From contig NZ_WEGL01000006.1 in the NCBI RefSeq assembly GCF_009604455.1, positions 186,001 to 250,000 on the forward strand: a stretch of 64,000 bases of DNA, written 5' to 3'. Shown here piece by piece: positions 24,101 through 32,487 of the stretch. Every line of letters starts with the position of its first letter. Position 1 is the stretch's first letter. The notes beneath the pieces were generated by a model, which did not search any database, was not told where the DNA came from, and saw only the letters and a program-made list of their open reading frames with translations. The DNA comes from Streptomyces sp. RB17. GTDB lineage: Bacteria; Actinomycetota; Actinomycetes; Streptomycetales; Streptomycetaceae. A program made the position numbers and the translations under genes.

Positions 24101-25030
24101 GTGGAGCGCACCCTGGAAGCACGCACGCGGCCCGTTCTGGTGACCGGTGCCGCGGGCCGGGTCGGAGCCGTCGGTCGGGCCGTTGTCGAAGGTCTTCGGC
24201 GCCGAGGGTTGCAGGTCCGGGCGTTCGTGCGTCGGGATGACGACCGCGCTCAGGCGTTGCGTGAGACCGGCGCCGAGGTCGTGGTCGGAGACCTGACGTC
24301 CTCCCGTGATGTCGCCGATGCCCTGGACGGCTGTGGGCAGGTGTACTTCGGCATGGCCGTGTCGGAGCAGTATCTGCTGGCCGCAGTGACGACGGCTGCC
24401 GCCGCGCGCGCCTACGCCGGGCTGGAGGCGTTCGTCAACATGTCGCAGCTGACCGTCTCCGAGATGGATGTCACCAGTACGGCCGAGTCGCACCAACATC
24501 GGCAACAGTGGTTGGTCGAGCAGGTTCTCGACTGGTCGGGCCTGCCCGTGGTCGAGGTCCGGCCCACCGTCTTCCTGGAGAATCCACTGTTCCAGGCGGG
24601 CTTCTCCTGGATCCCGCGGGACGGCACGATCAGGCTGCCGTTCGGCCGGGCGAAAACGTCCCCGATAGCGGCACACGACGTGGCGGCGGCCGTGGAGGAG
24701 ATCCTGGCCGATCCGTCCCGGCATGTCGGCCGGACCTACGAGCTGACCGGCCCCCGATCGGAGAGCATCGACGCCATGGCGGCGGAGATCTCGGCGGCTT
24801 CGGGCCGAACGGTCGGCTACACCGACGTTCCCCTGCAGCGATGGCTCGACGACGATCTCCGAGCACTGGGACTGCCGGATCACACCTTCCAGCACATCTC
24901 CACCATGGCTCGCCTGCATGCGGCCGGTCGCTACGATCGCCAGGCGCACGGCATGGAACAGATCACCGGGCGTCCGGCCGGAGGGGTGGCCGATTTCGTC
25001 CGCAGGAACCCCGAACTGTTCACCCGCTGA
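24101..25030 (+). CDS. NmrA-like NAD(P)-binding family protein
   Basis: 309 residues from a GTG, with the Rossmann loop LVTGAAGRVGAVGRAVVEGL followed by RAFVRRDDDRAQALRETGAE and DLTSS. This is the NmrA/atypical short-chain reductase group, which acts as NADPH-dependent reductase or redox-sensing regulator. No Ser-Tyr-Lys triad is evident. A LysR gene follows on the same strand 107 bases later and may regulate it. Confidence 0.83.
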   Translation: MERTLEARTRPVLVTGAAGRVGAVGRAVVEGLRRRGLQVRAFVRRDDDRAQALRETGAEVVVGDLTSSRDVADALDGCGQVYFGMAVSEQYLLAAVTTAAAARAYAGLEAFVNMSQLTVSEMDVTSTAESHQHRQQWLVEQVLDWSGLPVVEVRPTVFLENPLFQAGFSWIPRDGTIRLPFGRAKTSPIAAHDVAAAVEEILADPSRHVGRTYELTGPRSESIDAMAAEISAASGRTVGYTDVPLQRWLDDDLRALGLPDHTFQHISTMARLHAAGRYDRQAHGMEQITGRPAGGVADFVRRNPELFTR

Positions 25031-25137
25031 AAAGAGCGTCGAGGTCACACGGGCGTTGCAGAAGCCTTCGGGCGGTCGATGCGCCCGCATGTCGTGGGCG
25101 AGATCGTCCCGTGACCAGGGCTGATTAGTCTGCGGAC

Positions 25138-26055
25138 ATGCTCAGCACGCACCGCCTGCACGTTCTGGCCGAGATCGATCGGTCGGGGAGTATTGCGGGG
25201 GCCGCCCGGCAGCTCCGGCTGTCCCCCTCCGCCGTGTCCCATCAGCTCGCTCAGCTGGAGAAGGACGTGGGCGTGAGCCTTGTCGAACGCGGTGCACAGA
25301 GCCTCCGCCTGACGTCGGCCGGGCGGCGGTTGTCCCTGCGCGGTCAGGAGGTGCTCGCGCTGCTCGACGCCGCCGAGAAGGATCTCCTGGCGCAGGCCCG
25401 AGCCGACTCGGGTCACCTGCGGATCGGATTCTTCGCGTCCGCCGGATACCGGCTGCTGCCGGAGGCACTGTCGCGGTTCTCCGGACGCTACCCGGCCGTC
25501 GAGCTGGACCTCGTCGAGGGGCAGCCGCACGAACTGGCCCCCAGCGTGCAGCAGGGTGCCATCGACGCGCTGATCGCCTTCGACTACCCACTCGACCCGT
25601 GGACGCCGCCGGACGGGGTCCGGCTCCGGGAACTGCTCCACGAGCCCCTGTATCTGGTGGTGCCGGCCGGGCATCCGGCGGGTCGGCGTGCCCAGGTCCG
25701 GCTTCAGGAACTGGCCGGGGAGCAGTGGATCACCTCCTTCGGGACCGGGTCGCCGGTGCTCTCGGTGCTGGAGCGTGCCTGTGCGCTGGAGGGATTCGCG
25801 CCGAACATCCGCTGTCGCAGCGACCATTACGAGGTGATCCTCGGCCTGGTACGGGCCGGGATGGGGATCGCGTTGGTGCCTGGTCTGGGCATCAACGACA
25901 CCCCAGGGGTGCAGACGACCAGGCTGTCGGGGCCGCGGTTGTACCGGAAGGTCTCAGTCGCCTCCCGGCCGGGCAACCCGAATCCGCTGCTGAACACCTT
26001 CCTCGCCTACCTGGCCAGTGCCGCGTCCAACCTGCTGACGGTGGCGAAACGCTGA
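25138..26055 (+). CDS. LysR-family transcriptional regulator
   Basis: 305 residues: N-terminal winged helix-turn-helix (SGSIAGAARQLRLSPSAVSH, residues about 15-35), linker helix and periplasmic-binding-like effector domain ending YLASAASNLLTVAKR. Begins with ATG MLSTHRLHVLAEID. It lies between the NmrA-like gene and the D-amino-acid peptide locus, so its target could be either. No inverted T-N11-A site was confirmed. Confidence 0.9.
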   Translation: MLSTHRLHVLAEIDRSGSIAGAARQLRLSPSAVSHQLAQLEKDVGVSLVERGAQSLRLTSAGRRLSLRGQEVLALLDAAEKDLLAQARADSGHLRIGFFASAGYRLLPEALSRFSGRYPAVELDLVEGQPHELAPSVQQGAIDALIAFDYPLDPWTPPDGVRLRELLHEPLYLVVPAGHPAGRRAQVRLQELAGEQWITSFGTGSPVLSVLERACALEGFAPNIRCRSDHYEVILGLVRAGMGIALVPGLGINDTPGVQTTRLSGPRLYRKVSVASRPGNPNPLLNTFLAYLASAASNLLTVAKR

Positions 26056-26264
26056 AGCGTGTCGCACGAGGCTGTGCCCGGACGTCTTCCTTGTACGGCG
26101 GAGGCGGATCGGGGACGGCACCGTCATCCAGGTCCGTGACCGAGGTCCTCCGCGACTGGCGGCGGCGTGGTGGCGGCCGCCATCAAGCGGTCCGGGCCGT
26201 CGCCCACATGCACAACCACACCCTCGCGTCATGACCAGATGACGCCGCTCACCGGTTCCGGCCT

Positions 26265-26301
26265 GCCCGCTCACCGCCTTGTGCAACAGGCTTGAGCGGG
26301 C
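26265..26301. terminator. Convergent-gene hairpin after lysR
   Basis: GCCCGCTCA pairs perfectly with TGAGCGGGC across a 19-base loop that itself can fold. It separates the plus-strand LysR gene from the minus-strand serine hydrolase. The rest of the 300-base gap (26056-26354) shows no gene. Confidence 0.55.
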
Positions 26302-26354
26302 GGGGCCGCGCGTCCGCACGGAGGTGGCCGCCGCACCGGTCGGCCGGTACCGCG

Positions 26355-27134
26355 TCAGCCCGCCAGCGCCGCGATGCGTGCGCCGACCGCGCGCATCGCC
26401 TGCACCATCGTGAACTCGTGTCCTGGCGGGCAGGAGGTGAGCACCGCGTAGCAGACCTGGCGGCTGCCGCGGACCACGCCCACATCGCAGCGGGTGCCGG
26501 CGTCGGTGCCGGTCTTGTTCGCCACCCAGGTGCGATCGCCCGCGACGCGCCGCACGGCGTCGTCCTCCGGATCGTGCGGGATCTCTGCCGGGACCATGCT
26601 CCGGTCGCTGCAGGCGGCCATCCAGCCGAGCATCGTCGTCGCCCACGGTTCGTCGCCGGCGATGCGTTCCGCGAGGCCGGCCAGTTCGTGGGCGGTGCCG
26701 ACGGCGAAGGTCGGGGCGTGGTGTGCGAGCCGGGGTTCGCGGATCCGGTCGAGGATCCGCGTCCGCTCAAGGCCGAGCAGGCCGGCCCGCTCGTTCACGC
26801 GGTCCAGGCCGATGACTCGGATCAGGGCGTTGGTGGCGGTGTTGTCGCTGACGGCGGCGGTGAGGCGGGCCAGGTCGGTCACGGTCCAGCGGTGTGCGGA
26901 GAGTTTGGCCAGCAGGCCCGATCCTCCGCAGTAGTCCTCTTCCGTCAGGTCCACCGGCTCGTCGCCGGCCAGGGTGCCGACGGTCAGGGCGTGTGCGACC
27001 TCGGCCAGCAGCAGCAGCTTGCCGACGCTGGCGAGCGGGAGCAGCTTGTGGCTGTGGTGGTCCAACTCCGGGTGGCCGGCCACGGCGACGGCCAGCATTC
27101 CGGGCGCCGTGGCCGGCAGGGCACCAGTCAGCAT
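26355..27134 (-). CDS. Serine hydrolase of the class A beta-lactamase fold, no signal peptide
   Basis: 259 residues with complete active-site boxes of penicillin-recognising enzymes: SxxK as SVGK (Ser36-Lys39), SDN (96-98) and KTG (207-209). Unlike real beta-lactamases it has no signal peptide, and the serine lies only 36 residues from the start, so it should act in the cytoplasm. Its ATG overlaps the end of the D-aminoacylase gene by seven bases. This coupling suggests a D-amino-acid peptidase or amidase rather than antibiotic resistance. Third gene of a minus-strand operon with a PLP decarboxylase and a D-aminoacylase. Confidence 0.87.
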   Translation of the reverse strand: MLTGALPATAPGMLAVAVAGHPELDHHSHKLLPLASVGKLLLLAEVAHALTVGTLAGDEPVDLTEEDYCGGSGLLAKLSAHRWTVTDLARLTAAVSDNTATNALIRVIGLDRVNERAGLLGLERTRILDRIREPRLAHHAPTFAVGTAHELAGLAERIAGDEPWATTMLGWMAACSDRSMVPAEIPHDPEDDAVRRVAGDRTWVANKTGTDAGTRCDVGVVRGSRQVCYAVLTSCPPGHEFTMVQAMRAVGARIAALAG

Positions 27135-28660
27135 GCCAGCAACTTGCCGGGCCGGGCTCCGGTCACGGCGCCGTCGTCCACCACCACGGTCCCGTCGACG
27201 ACCACCAGCGTGATGCCTGCGGGAGGCAGCAGCGGTTCGGTGAAGGTGGCCCGGTCCGTGACCGTGGCCGGGTCGAAGACCACGAGATCGGCGGCGGCGC
27301 CGTCGCACAGGACGCCGCGTCCGGTCAGGCCGAACCGTGCCGCGGTGGCCCCGGTCATCTTGCGCACCGCCTCGGTCAGGGACAGGAGGGCGAGGTCGCG
27401 GACGTAGTGTCCGAGGACCCGCGCGAAGGTGCCGGCCCAGCGCGGGTGCGGCAGGCCCGGCTTGGGCACGCCGTCGGAGCCGATGATCGCGAACGGCGTG
27501 CTCAGTACCCGCTGGACGTCGTCCTCGCGCATCGAATGGCTGATGATCGTCACGTCGCCGTCCTCGGCGAGCAGCAGCTGCGCGACGACGTCGATGGCTT
27601 CGGCACCCTGTTGGGCGGCGATGTCGGCGATGGTCCGTCCCTGCAGCTGGGGATGACGGGCCGCGCTCGCCACCGCGATCCGGTCCCAGCCGCCGTTGCC
27701 GACGGTGTTCTCCCATCCCGGCACGCCTTCGGCGATGGACACGCGCATCCGCCGGCGCGCCGCCGGATCGCCCAGCCGTTTCAGCAGCTGTTCCGGGCCG
27801 CCGTCGTGGGCCCACGGCGGCAGCATCGCGGCCAGGGCCGTGCTTCCCGCCGTATAGGGGTAGACGTCACAGGTCACGTCCAACCCCGCGGCGCGCAGGT
27901 GTTCAAGTCGGGGCAGGGTCCGCAGGGTGCGGCCCCAGGCGTACTTGCCCGCGGTCTTGTGGTGGGAGACGTGCAGTGCCGCGCCGCTGTCGCGGGCGAT
28001 CCGGACAGCCTCGTCGAGGGCGGCCTCGACGTGTGACATCTCGTCACGCAGATGTGTCACATAGGGCTTGCCGTGCCGGGCGGCGACGGCGGCGAGGGCG
28101 GTCACCTCAGCGGTGTCCGCGTAGCTGCCCGGCGTGTAGATCAGGCCGGAGGAGAGCCCGGCGGCGCCCGCGGTGAGCGCATCGTCCAGCACCTGGCACA
28201 TCTCGGCGAGCTCCGCGTCGGTCGCCGCTCGGTCATCGTGTCCGACGACCGATCCGCGCACGGTGCCGTGTCCGACCAGGGAGACCAGATGGTTGGCCCT
28301 GCCGGTGTCCGTGTGCGCCCGGGCGAACGCGGCGAAGTCGCCGTAGGGGTGGGGGAAGGCGCTGTCACCGCAGTTGCCGCAGATCTCGACGGTGACGCCC
28401 TGCAGCACCGCGGCGTGGGCCTGGGCCTGCCCGATGTCATCGAGGGTCGTCAGATCGGAGTGGGTGTGCGCGTCGATGAAGCCGGGCGCCACCACCTGCC
28501 CGGTGGCGTCGTGCACCCGGGCAGCCGTGACGGAACTGTCGGCGGGCAGGACGCAGACCCTGCCCGCGGCGATGCCCACGTCCGCGCGCCGCAACGGGGA
28601 ACCGGTTCCGTCCGCGAGTTCGCCCCCGCGAATCAGCAGGTCGAAGTCACGCCTGGTCAT
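27128..28660 (-). CDS. N-acyl-D-amino-acid deacylase (D-aminoacylase)
   Basis: 510-residue amidohydrolase-superfamily enzyme that removes an N-acyl group from D-amino acids. Metal ligands are seen in GFIDAHTHSD (His65, His67), the bridging cysteine in EICGNCGDS (Cys97), histidines in YVTHLRDE and HVSHHK, and the catalytic aspartate in IIGSDG. It begins at an ATG that overlaps the upstream PLP decarboxylase stop by four bases, and its end overlaps the serine hydrolase start. The tight coupling of all three implies one pathway using D-amino-acid derivatives. Confidence 0.92.
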   Translation of the reverse strand: MTRRDFDLLIRGGELADGTGSPLRRADVGIAAGRVCVLPADSSVTAARVHDATGQVVAPGFIDAHTHSDLTTLDDIGQAQAHAAVLQGVTVEICGNCGDSAFPHPYGDFAAFARAHTDTGRANHLVSLVGHGTVRGSVVGHDDRAATDAELAEMCQVLDDALTAGAAGLSSGLIYTPGSYADTAEVTALAAVAARHGKPYVTHLRDEMSHVEAALDEAVRIARDSGAALHVSHHKTAGKYAWGRTLRTLPRLEHLRAAGLDVTCDVYPYTAGSTALAAMLPPWAHDGGPEQLLKRLGDPAARRRMRVSIAEGVPGWENTVGNGGWDRIAVASAARHPQLQGRTIADIAAQQGAEAIDVVAQLLLAEDGDVTIISHSMREDDVQRVLSTPFAIIGSDGVPKPGLPHPRWAGTFARVLGHYVRDLALLSLTEAVRKMTGATAARFGLTGRGVLCDGAAADLVVFDPATVTDRATFTEPLLPPAGITLVVVDGTVVVDDGAVTGARPGKLLAC

Positions 28661-29997
28661 CGCGCCGCCACCGGCGAGGGAAGCGGCGCGACGCCGCTCC
28701 TGGACACCACGTCGTCGATGGTCTCGGCGGCGCGCAGCAAGGTGAAGCGGACCTCGCCGTCCCCGTCGGCCTCGAAACCGTAGACGGGCGGCATGGGCAG
28801 GCTGTTGTAGTGGAACGGAGAAGAGAAGTAGTAGGCCCCCGTGTCGGGCACGACGACCAGGTCGCCCGGCGACAGGCGCGGCAGCAGTCGCTCCTTGGCC
28901 AGCAGGTCGCCGGCGAAGCAGCATGGACCGGCGACATCCTGGACCTCCTGGTCGGCGCCACTGGGCCGGCCGTCGCCGTCGTACACGAGCACGCGCAGGG
29001 GCCACCTCTGTGGGTCGAAGGTGGTGCGCGCCGCCACCTGGGCGCCGACGTGGGTCAGAGCGATGCGCCGCCCGCCGGACGTCTTCGTGTACTCCACGCG
29101 GCTTGCGACGAAGCCGTTCTTCGCCATCAGAGCGCGGCCGTACTCGGTGACGATCCGGAAGGAGCCGTCGAACAGGTCCGGCACCAGTTGCTTCAGCACA
29201 GCGACGTGGTCGGCGAAGGTCGGGGAGTCGGCGTCGTCGGTGAAGTCGACGGGCAGTCCGCCGCCGATGTCGATGCCCACGACCTGGCCGGGCCGCTGCC
29301 GGTTGACCTCCTGCGCGAACTCGACGGCCACGGCCACTCCGGCCGCGTTGAGCTCCAGCGGGATGCCCTGCGATCCGACGTGGACGTGTACCCAGCGCAG
29401 CCACGGCCGGGCCCGGTAGGCGTCCAGCAGGCGCTCACGGTGGCCCGGGTCCTGCAGCGCGATACCGAACTTGGTCGTGCGGCCCGCCGTCGACATGGCT
29501 TCGATGCTGCCGAGCCCCACCTGGGGGTTGATCCGGATGCCGATCCGCGGCACGGCCGCGGCAAGGCCGATCAGCCCGTCGACGCGCTCGAGTTCCTCGA
29601 AGTTGTCGATGTTGACGGCGATGCCGCCGGCCAGCGCTGAGGCCAGCTCGGCGAGCGTCTTCACGGGGGAGTCGAGGACGATCCCGTCGGGGGTGAATCC
29701 GGCGGCGCGGGCCTGCGCGAGTTCTCCGGGGCTGCTCACCTCGCACGCCATGCCGTGACGGCGCAGCTGCGCCAGCACCGGCACGAGCGGGTTCGCTTTG
29801 GCGGCGAACGCGTGCAGGACCTCGACCTCGGACGGCCATGCCGCATGAAGCGCCTGGGCGCTCTCGCCGATTCCGGCCAGGTCGACGAAGGCGGCTACCG
29901 GGGTTTCCAGACCGTCGAGAAGGCCTTGTGCGGCAGCGTGGACGGCCCCGTCCCGCCGGGTTCGGCGCGCTGGGACCGCACTGGGGGTCGGGTGCAT
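28657..29997 (-). CDS. PLP fold-III decarboxylase (diaminopimelate/D-amino-acid decarboxylase-like)
   Basis: 446 residues with alanine-racemase-type barrel and C-terminal beta domain. The PLP lysine is Lys67 in HAFAAKANP; the phosphate-binding GIDIGGGLP, VTEYGRALMAKNG and the cysteine-containing VAGPCCFAGD follow. Fold-III decarboxylases act on a D-configured centre (meso-diaminopimelate, D-ornithine/D-lysine). Sequence differs clearly from the LysA-like gene at 40.9 kb. As first gene of the operon with D-aminoacylase, it may decarboxylate the D-amino acid released; this is inference. Start supported by GAAGGAAG upstream. Confidence 0.85.
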   Translation of the reverse strand: MHPTPSAVPARRTRRDGAVHAAAQGLLDGLETPVAAFVDLAGIGESAQALHAAWPSEVEVLHAFAAKANPLVPVLAQLRRHGMACEVSSPGELAQARAAGFTPDGIVLDSPVKTLAELASALAGGIAVNIDNFEELERVDGLIGLAAAVPRIGIRINPQVGLGSIEAMSTAGRTTKFGIALQDPGHRERLLDAYRARPWLRWVHVHVGSQGIPLELNAAGVAVAVEFAQEVNRQRPGQVVGIDIGGGLPVDFTDDADSPTFADHVAVLKQLVPDLFDGSFRIVTEYGRALMAKNGFVASRVEYTKTSGGRRIALTHVGAQVAARTTFDPQRWPLRVLVYDGDGRPSGADQEVQDVAGPCCFAGDLLAKERLLPRLSPGDLVVVPDTGAYYFSSPFHYNSLPMPPVYGFEADGDGEVRFTLLRAAETIDDVVSRSGVAPLPSPVAAR

Positions 29998-30330
29998 CGC
30001 TTCCTTCGAGGAGTGTCGGGCAACCGGCGCGGCTCGAGGGCCGGGTCGGCGCAGTCCGGTCGCAAGAGTCCGGCTTCGGTGACGCGTCGGGCGGCCGGAG
30101 GCCCCGCGACGCGTCGGACGGCCGGCAGGCCCAGGGGATCCGGTGGTCCGCCGGACCGGCCCCAGCCTGCCCGGACGATGCGCTGTTCGCCGGAAGCATC
30201 GAAAACGTCGGTGCTCAGTCACCACTTCCTTCCCGGTGGCTGGTCGGGAGTCCGACAGCGGCCCAACATAACGGCTCACCGCGGCGATGTTGCCGCATGA
30301 CCTGCGTGGATTCGAGTGAGGGGTTTGCCC
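29998..30330. promoter_or_regulatory. Divergent control region of the D-amino-acid peptide locus
   Basis: A 333-base gap between the two divergent operons. It contains two copies of an 18-base sequence, GACGCGTCGG(G/A)CGGCCGG, at 30081 and 30108 (27 bases apart, one mismatch), and the palindrome GGTCC-gcc-GGACC at 30145-30157. Nearer the plus-strand operon is GCGGC-gatgtt-GCCGC. These are candidate operators; promoter boxes were not convincing. Confidence 0.45.
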
Positions 30331-32376
30331 ATGACCGAGGTCGCCGCCGTCGACGGCGGGGCGCCGGGCCATCGCGTCGGCGCCTGGGCATCACGGATCA
30401 CGCCGGAGGCGGTCGGCGGCCAGGCCGGGGCGCCGGTCTGGCCGGCCGTGGTCGGCGCCGAGACGTGGTGGTGCGCGTCCGACCCGGTGGCGGCGAGCGT
30501 GCGCCTGTGGCGCTGCGCCGAGCCCGGATCCCGCGTGCTGGAGGTGCTGGACCCCGCCTGGTCGGTGAGCAACCGCTCCATCGGCTACGGCGGGCGGCCC
30601 TACCTGGTGGTGCCGGGCGTGGATCGGCACCGGCTCGTCTTCACGCACGCCGCCGACCAGCGGCTGTACGCGGCGGGCGTCGCGTCCTTGTCCGCCCTCG
30701 CCGAGGCACCGAGCCCCCTGCCGGTGCCGCTCACACCTGCCGACCCGGAGGGAGTGCACACCGCGTACGCCGATCCGATCCCCGGCCCGTGCGGAGCCGA
30801 GGTCTGGTGCATCCGCGAGACCACTCGCACCGCTCCCGGCGGACAGTTGGACGATCCCGCGCCGCGCACGGTCCGCGACGTCGTCGCCGTTCCGCTGTCG
30901 GGCGCGGCGGCCGTCGATCCGCATGCGATCCGGGTCGTGGCGCGCTCGCACCACTTCCTGTCCGGGATCCGGCTGAGCCCGGACGGGTCGCGCCTGGCCT
31001 GGATCGGCTGGGACCACCCCGACATGCCCTGGGACACGAGCGATCTGATGGTGGCCCGCCTCCAGGACGGCGTGGCCGTCGAGCCGGTGCGCGTCCTGGG
31101 CGGCGACGGCGTCTCGGTCCCGCAGGCCGAGTGGGCCGACGCGGACAGTCTCTATGCGATGGCCGACCCCGACGGCTGGTGGAACCTGCACCGGGTCGAC
31201 CTGCTGGACGGCGGCGCCAAGGCCACCTGCGTGCTGCGCACCGACACGGAGTGCTCCCACGCGATCTGGAGGGTCGGGGCGACCTCGTTCGCCGTGACCG
31301 ACGCCGGTGTGCTGCTGCGGCAGAGCCGCGGTGACCAGAGCCTCGCGCTGTGGGACCCCGCGAGCGGCGCACTGACCCAACTGGCCGGGGAGTGGACCGA
31401 CTTCGCCGTCGGGCTCCCGGGCGACGCCTCGGCCGTCGCGGTGGTCGCGGCGAGCCCCACCGAGACCGCGACCCCGCTGCGCATCGATGCGACACCCCGT
31501 CAGGTCGGCCGCGCGCCGACGGTGACCGTCGCCCGCTGCACCACCCCGAACCACGACCGCTTCGCACGCCGGCAGTCCGTCCCGCAGCGCCGCACCGCCG
31601 CCGTCGACGCCGGCTGGGAGGTGCCGTATGTGTACTACCCGCCGACCAGCCCGGACCAGGGCGGTTGCGCCGACCAGGCCCCGCCGCTCCTGATCGACGT
31701 CCACGGCGGCCCGACCAGCCGTACCGGCGGCACCCGCAGTCTGGAGATCTCGCTGTTCGCGGGCCACGGCTACGCCGTCGCCTCGGTCGACTACGGCGGC
31801 TCGATCGGCTACGGCCGGGCCTATCGCGAACGGTTGCGCCACAGCTGGGGCACGGTCGACGTCGACGACTGTGTCGCCGTGGCCAGGGCGCTGGCCGACG
31901 CCGGGCTCGCCGACCCCCGGCGCACCGCCATCCGCGGCGGCTCCGCGGGCGGCTGGACCGCGCTCGCGGCGCTCGCCGGTCGCGACGTCTTCTGCTGCGG
32001 GTCCGTCTACTACCCCATCAGCGACCCGGTGACCTGGCGGGGCGGCCAGACCCACGACTTCGAGAGCCGCTACGTCGAGTCACTGGTGGGCGTGCTGCCG
32101 GAGGACGAGGCGCGCTACTGCCAGGTGTCGCCGCTGGCGAACGCCGCGAAGATCACCGTCCCGTTCGTGATGCTGCAGGGTCTGGACGACACCATCTGCC
32201 GCCCCGACCAGGCGCGCAGGCTGGTCGCGGCGGTGGAAGAGGCGGGCAGCCCCGAGCTGTGCTTCCGCTTCCTGGAATTCCCCGGCGAGGGCCACGGCTT
32301 CCGGCGCGCGGCCACGATCGCCGCCGGTCTGCGGGCCGAGCTCGAACTGTACGCCCATGTCATGCGCGAGCCGTGA
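30331..32376 (+). CDS. S9-family prolyl oligopeptidase-like peptidase
   Basis: 681 residues: N-terminal beta-propeller-like region and C-terminal alpha/beta-hydrolase. The catalytic triad is visible as Ser538 (RGGSAGGW), an aspartate in GLDDTICRPDQ (about 619-620) and His655 (GEGHGFRR). No signal peptide, so it should cleave oligopeptides or acyl-peptides in the cytoplasm after import. ATG at 30331 follows GAGGGG by seven bases; an upstream GTG at 30316 is less likely. First gene of a plus-strand run continuing with an M20 peptidase and a peptide ABC importer. Confidence 0.9.
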   Translation: MTEVAAVDGGAPGHRVGAWASRITPEAVGGQAGAPVWPAVVGAETWWCASDPVAASVRLWRCAEPGSRVLEVLDPAWSVSNRSIGYGGRPYLVVPGVDRHRLVFTHAADQRLYAAGVASLSALAEAPSPLPVPLTPADPEGVHTAYADPIPGPCGAEVWCIRETTRTAPGGQLDDPAPRTVRDVVAVPLSGAAAVDPHAIRVVARSHHFLSGIRLSPDGSRLAWIGWDHPDMPWDTSDLMVARLQDGVAVEPVRVLGGDGVSVPQAEWADADSLYAMADPDGWWNLHRVDLLDGGAKATCVLRTDTECSHAIWRVGATSFAVTDAGVLLRQSRGDQSLALWDPASGALTQLAGEWTDFAVGLPGDASAVAVVAASPTETATPLRIDATPRQVGRAPTVTVARCTTPNHDRFARRQSVPQRRTAAVDAGWEVPYVYYPPTSPDQGGCADQAPPLLIDVHGGPTSRTGGTRSLEISLFAGHGYAVASVDYGGSIGYGRAYRERLRHSWGTVDVDDCVAVARALADAGLADPRRTAIRGGSAGGWTALAALAGRDVFCCGSVYYPISDPVTWRGGQTHDFESRYVESLVGVLPEDEARYCQVSPLANAAKITVPFVMLQGLDDTICRPDQARRLVAAVEEAGSPELCFRFLEFPGEGHGFRRAATIAAGLRAELELYAHVMREP

Positions 32377-32487
32377 CGGCTCCTCAGCCGCTGTACGCCG
32401 CGAGCAAACCGGTGAGGCCCGAGCCGAAGAAGCCCCGGGTCCGCCGCCCGTGAACCACCCGCTCCCTGTGATCGTGAGGTGCTGGTC

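Noticed and set aside
26355..27134. Beta-lactamase resistance gene
   Set aside because: No signal peptide and translational coupling to a D-aminoacylase argue against a secreted resistance enzyme.
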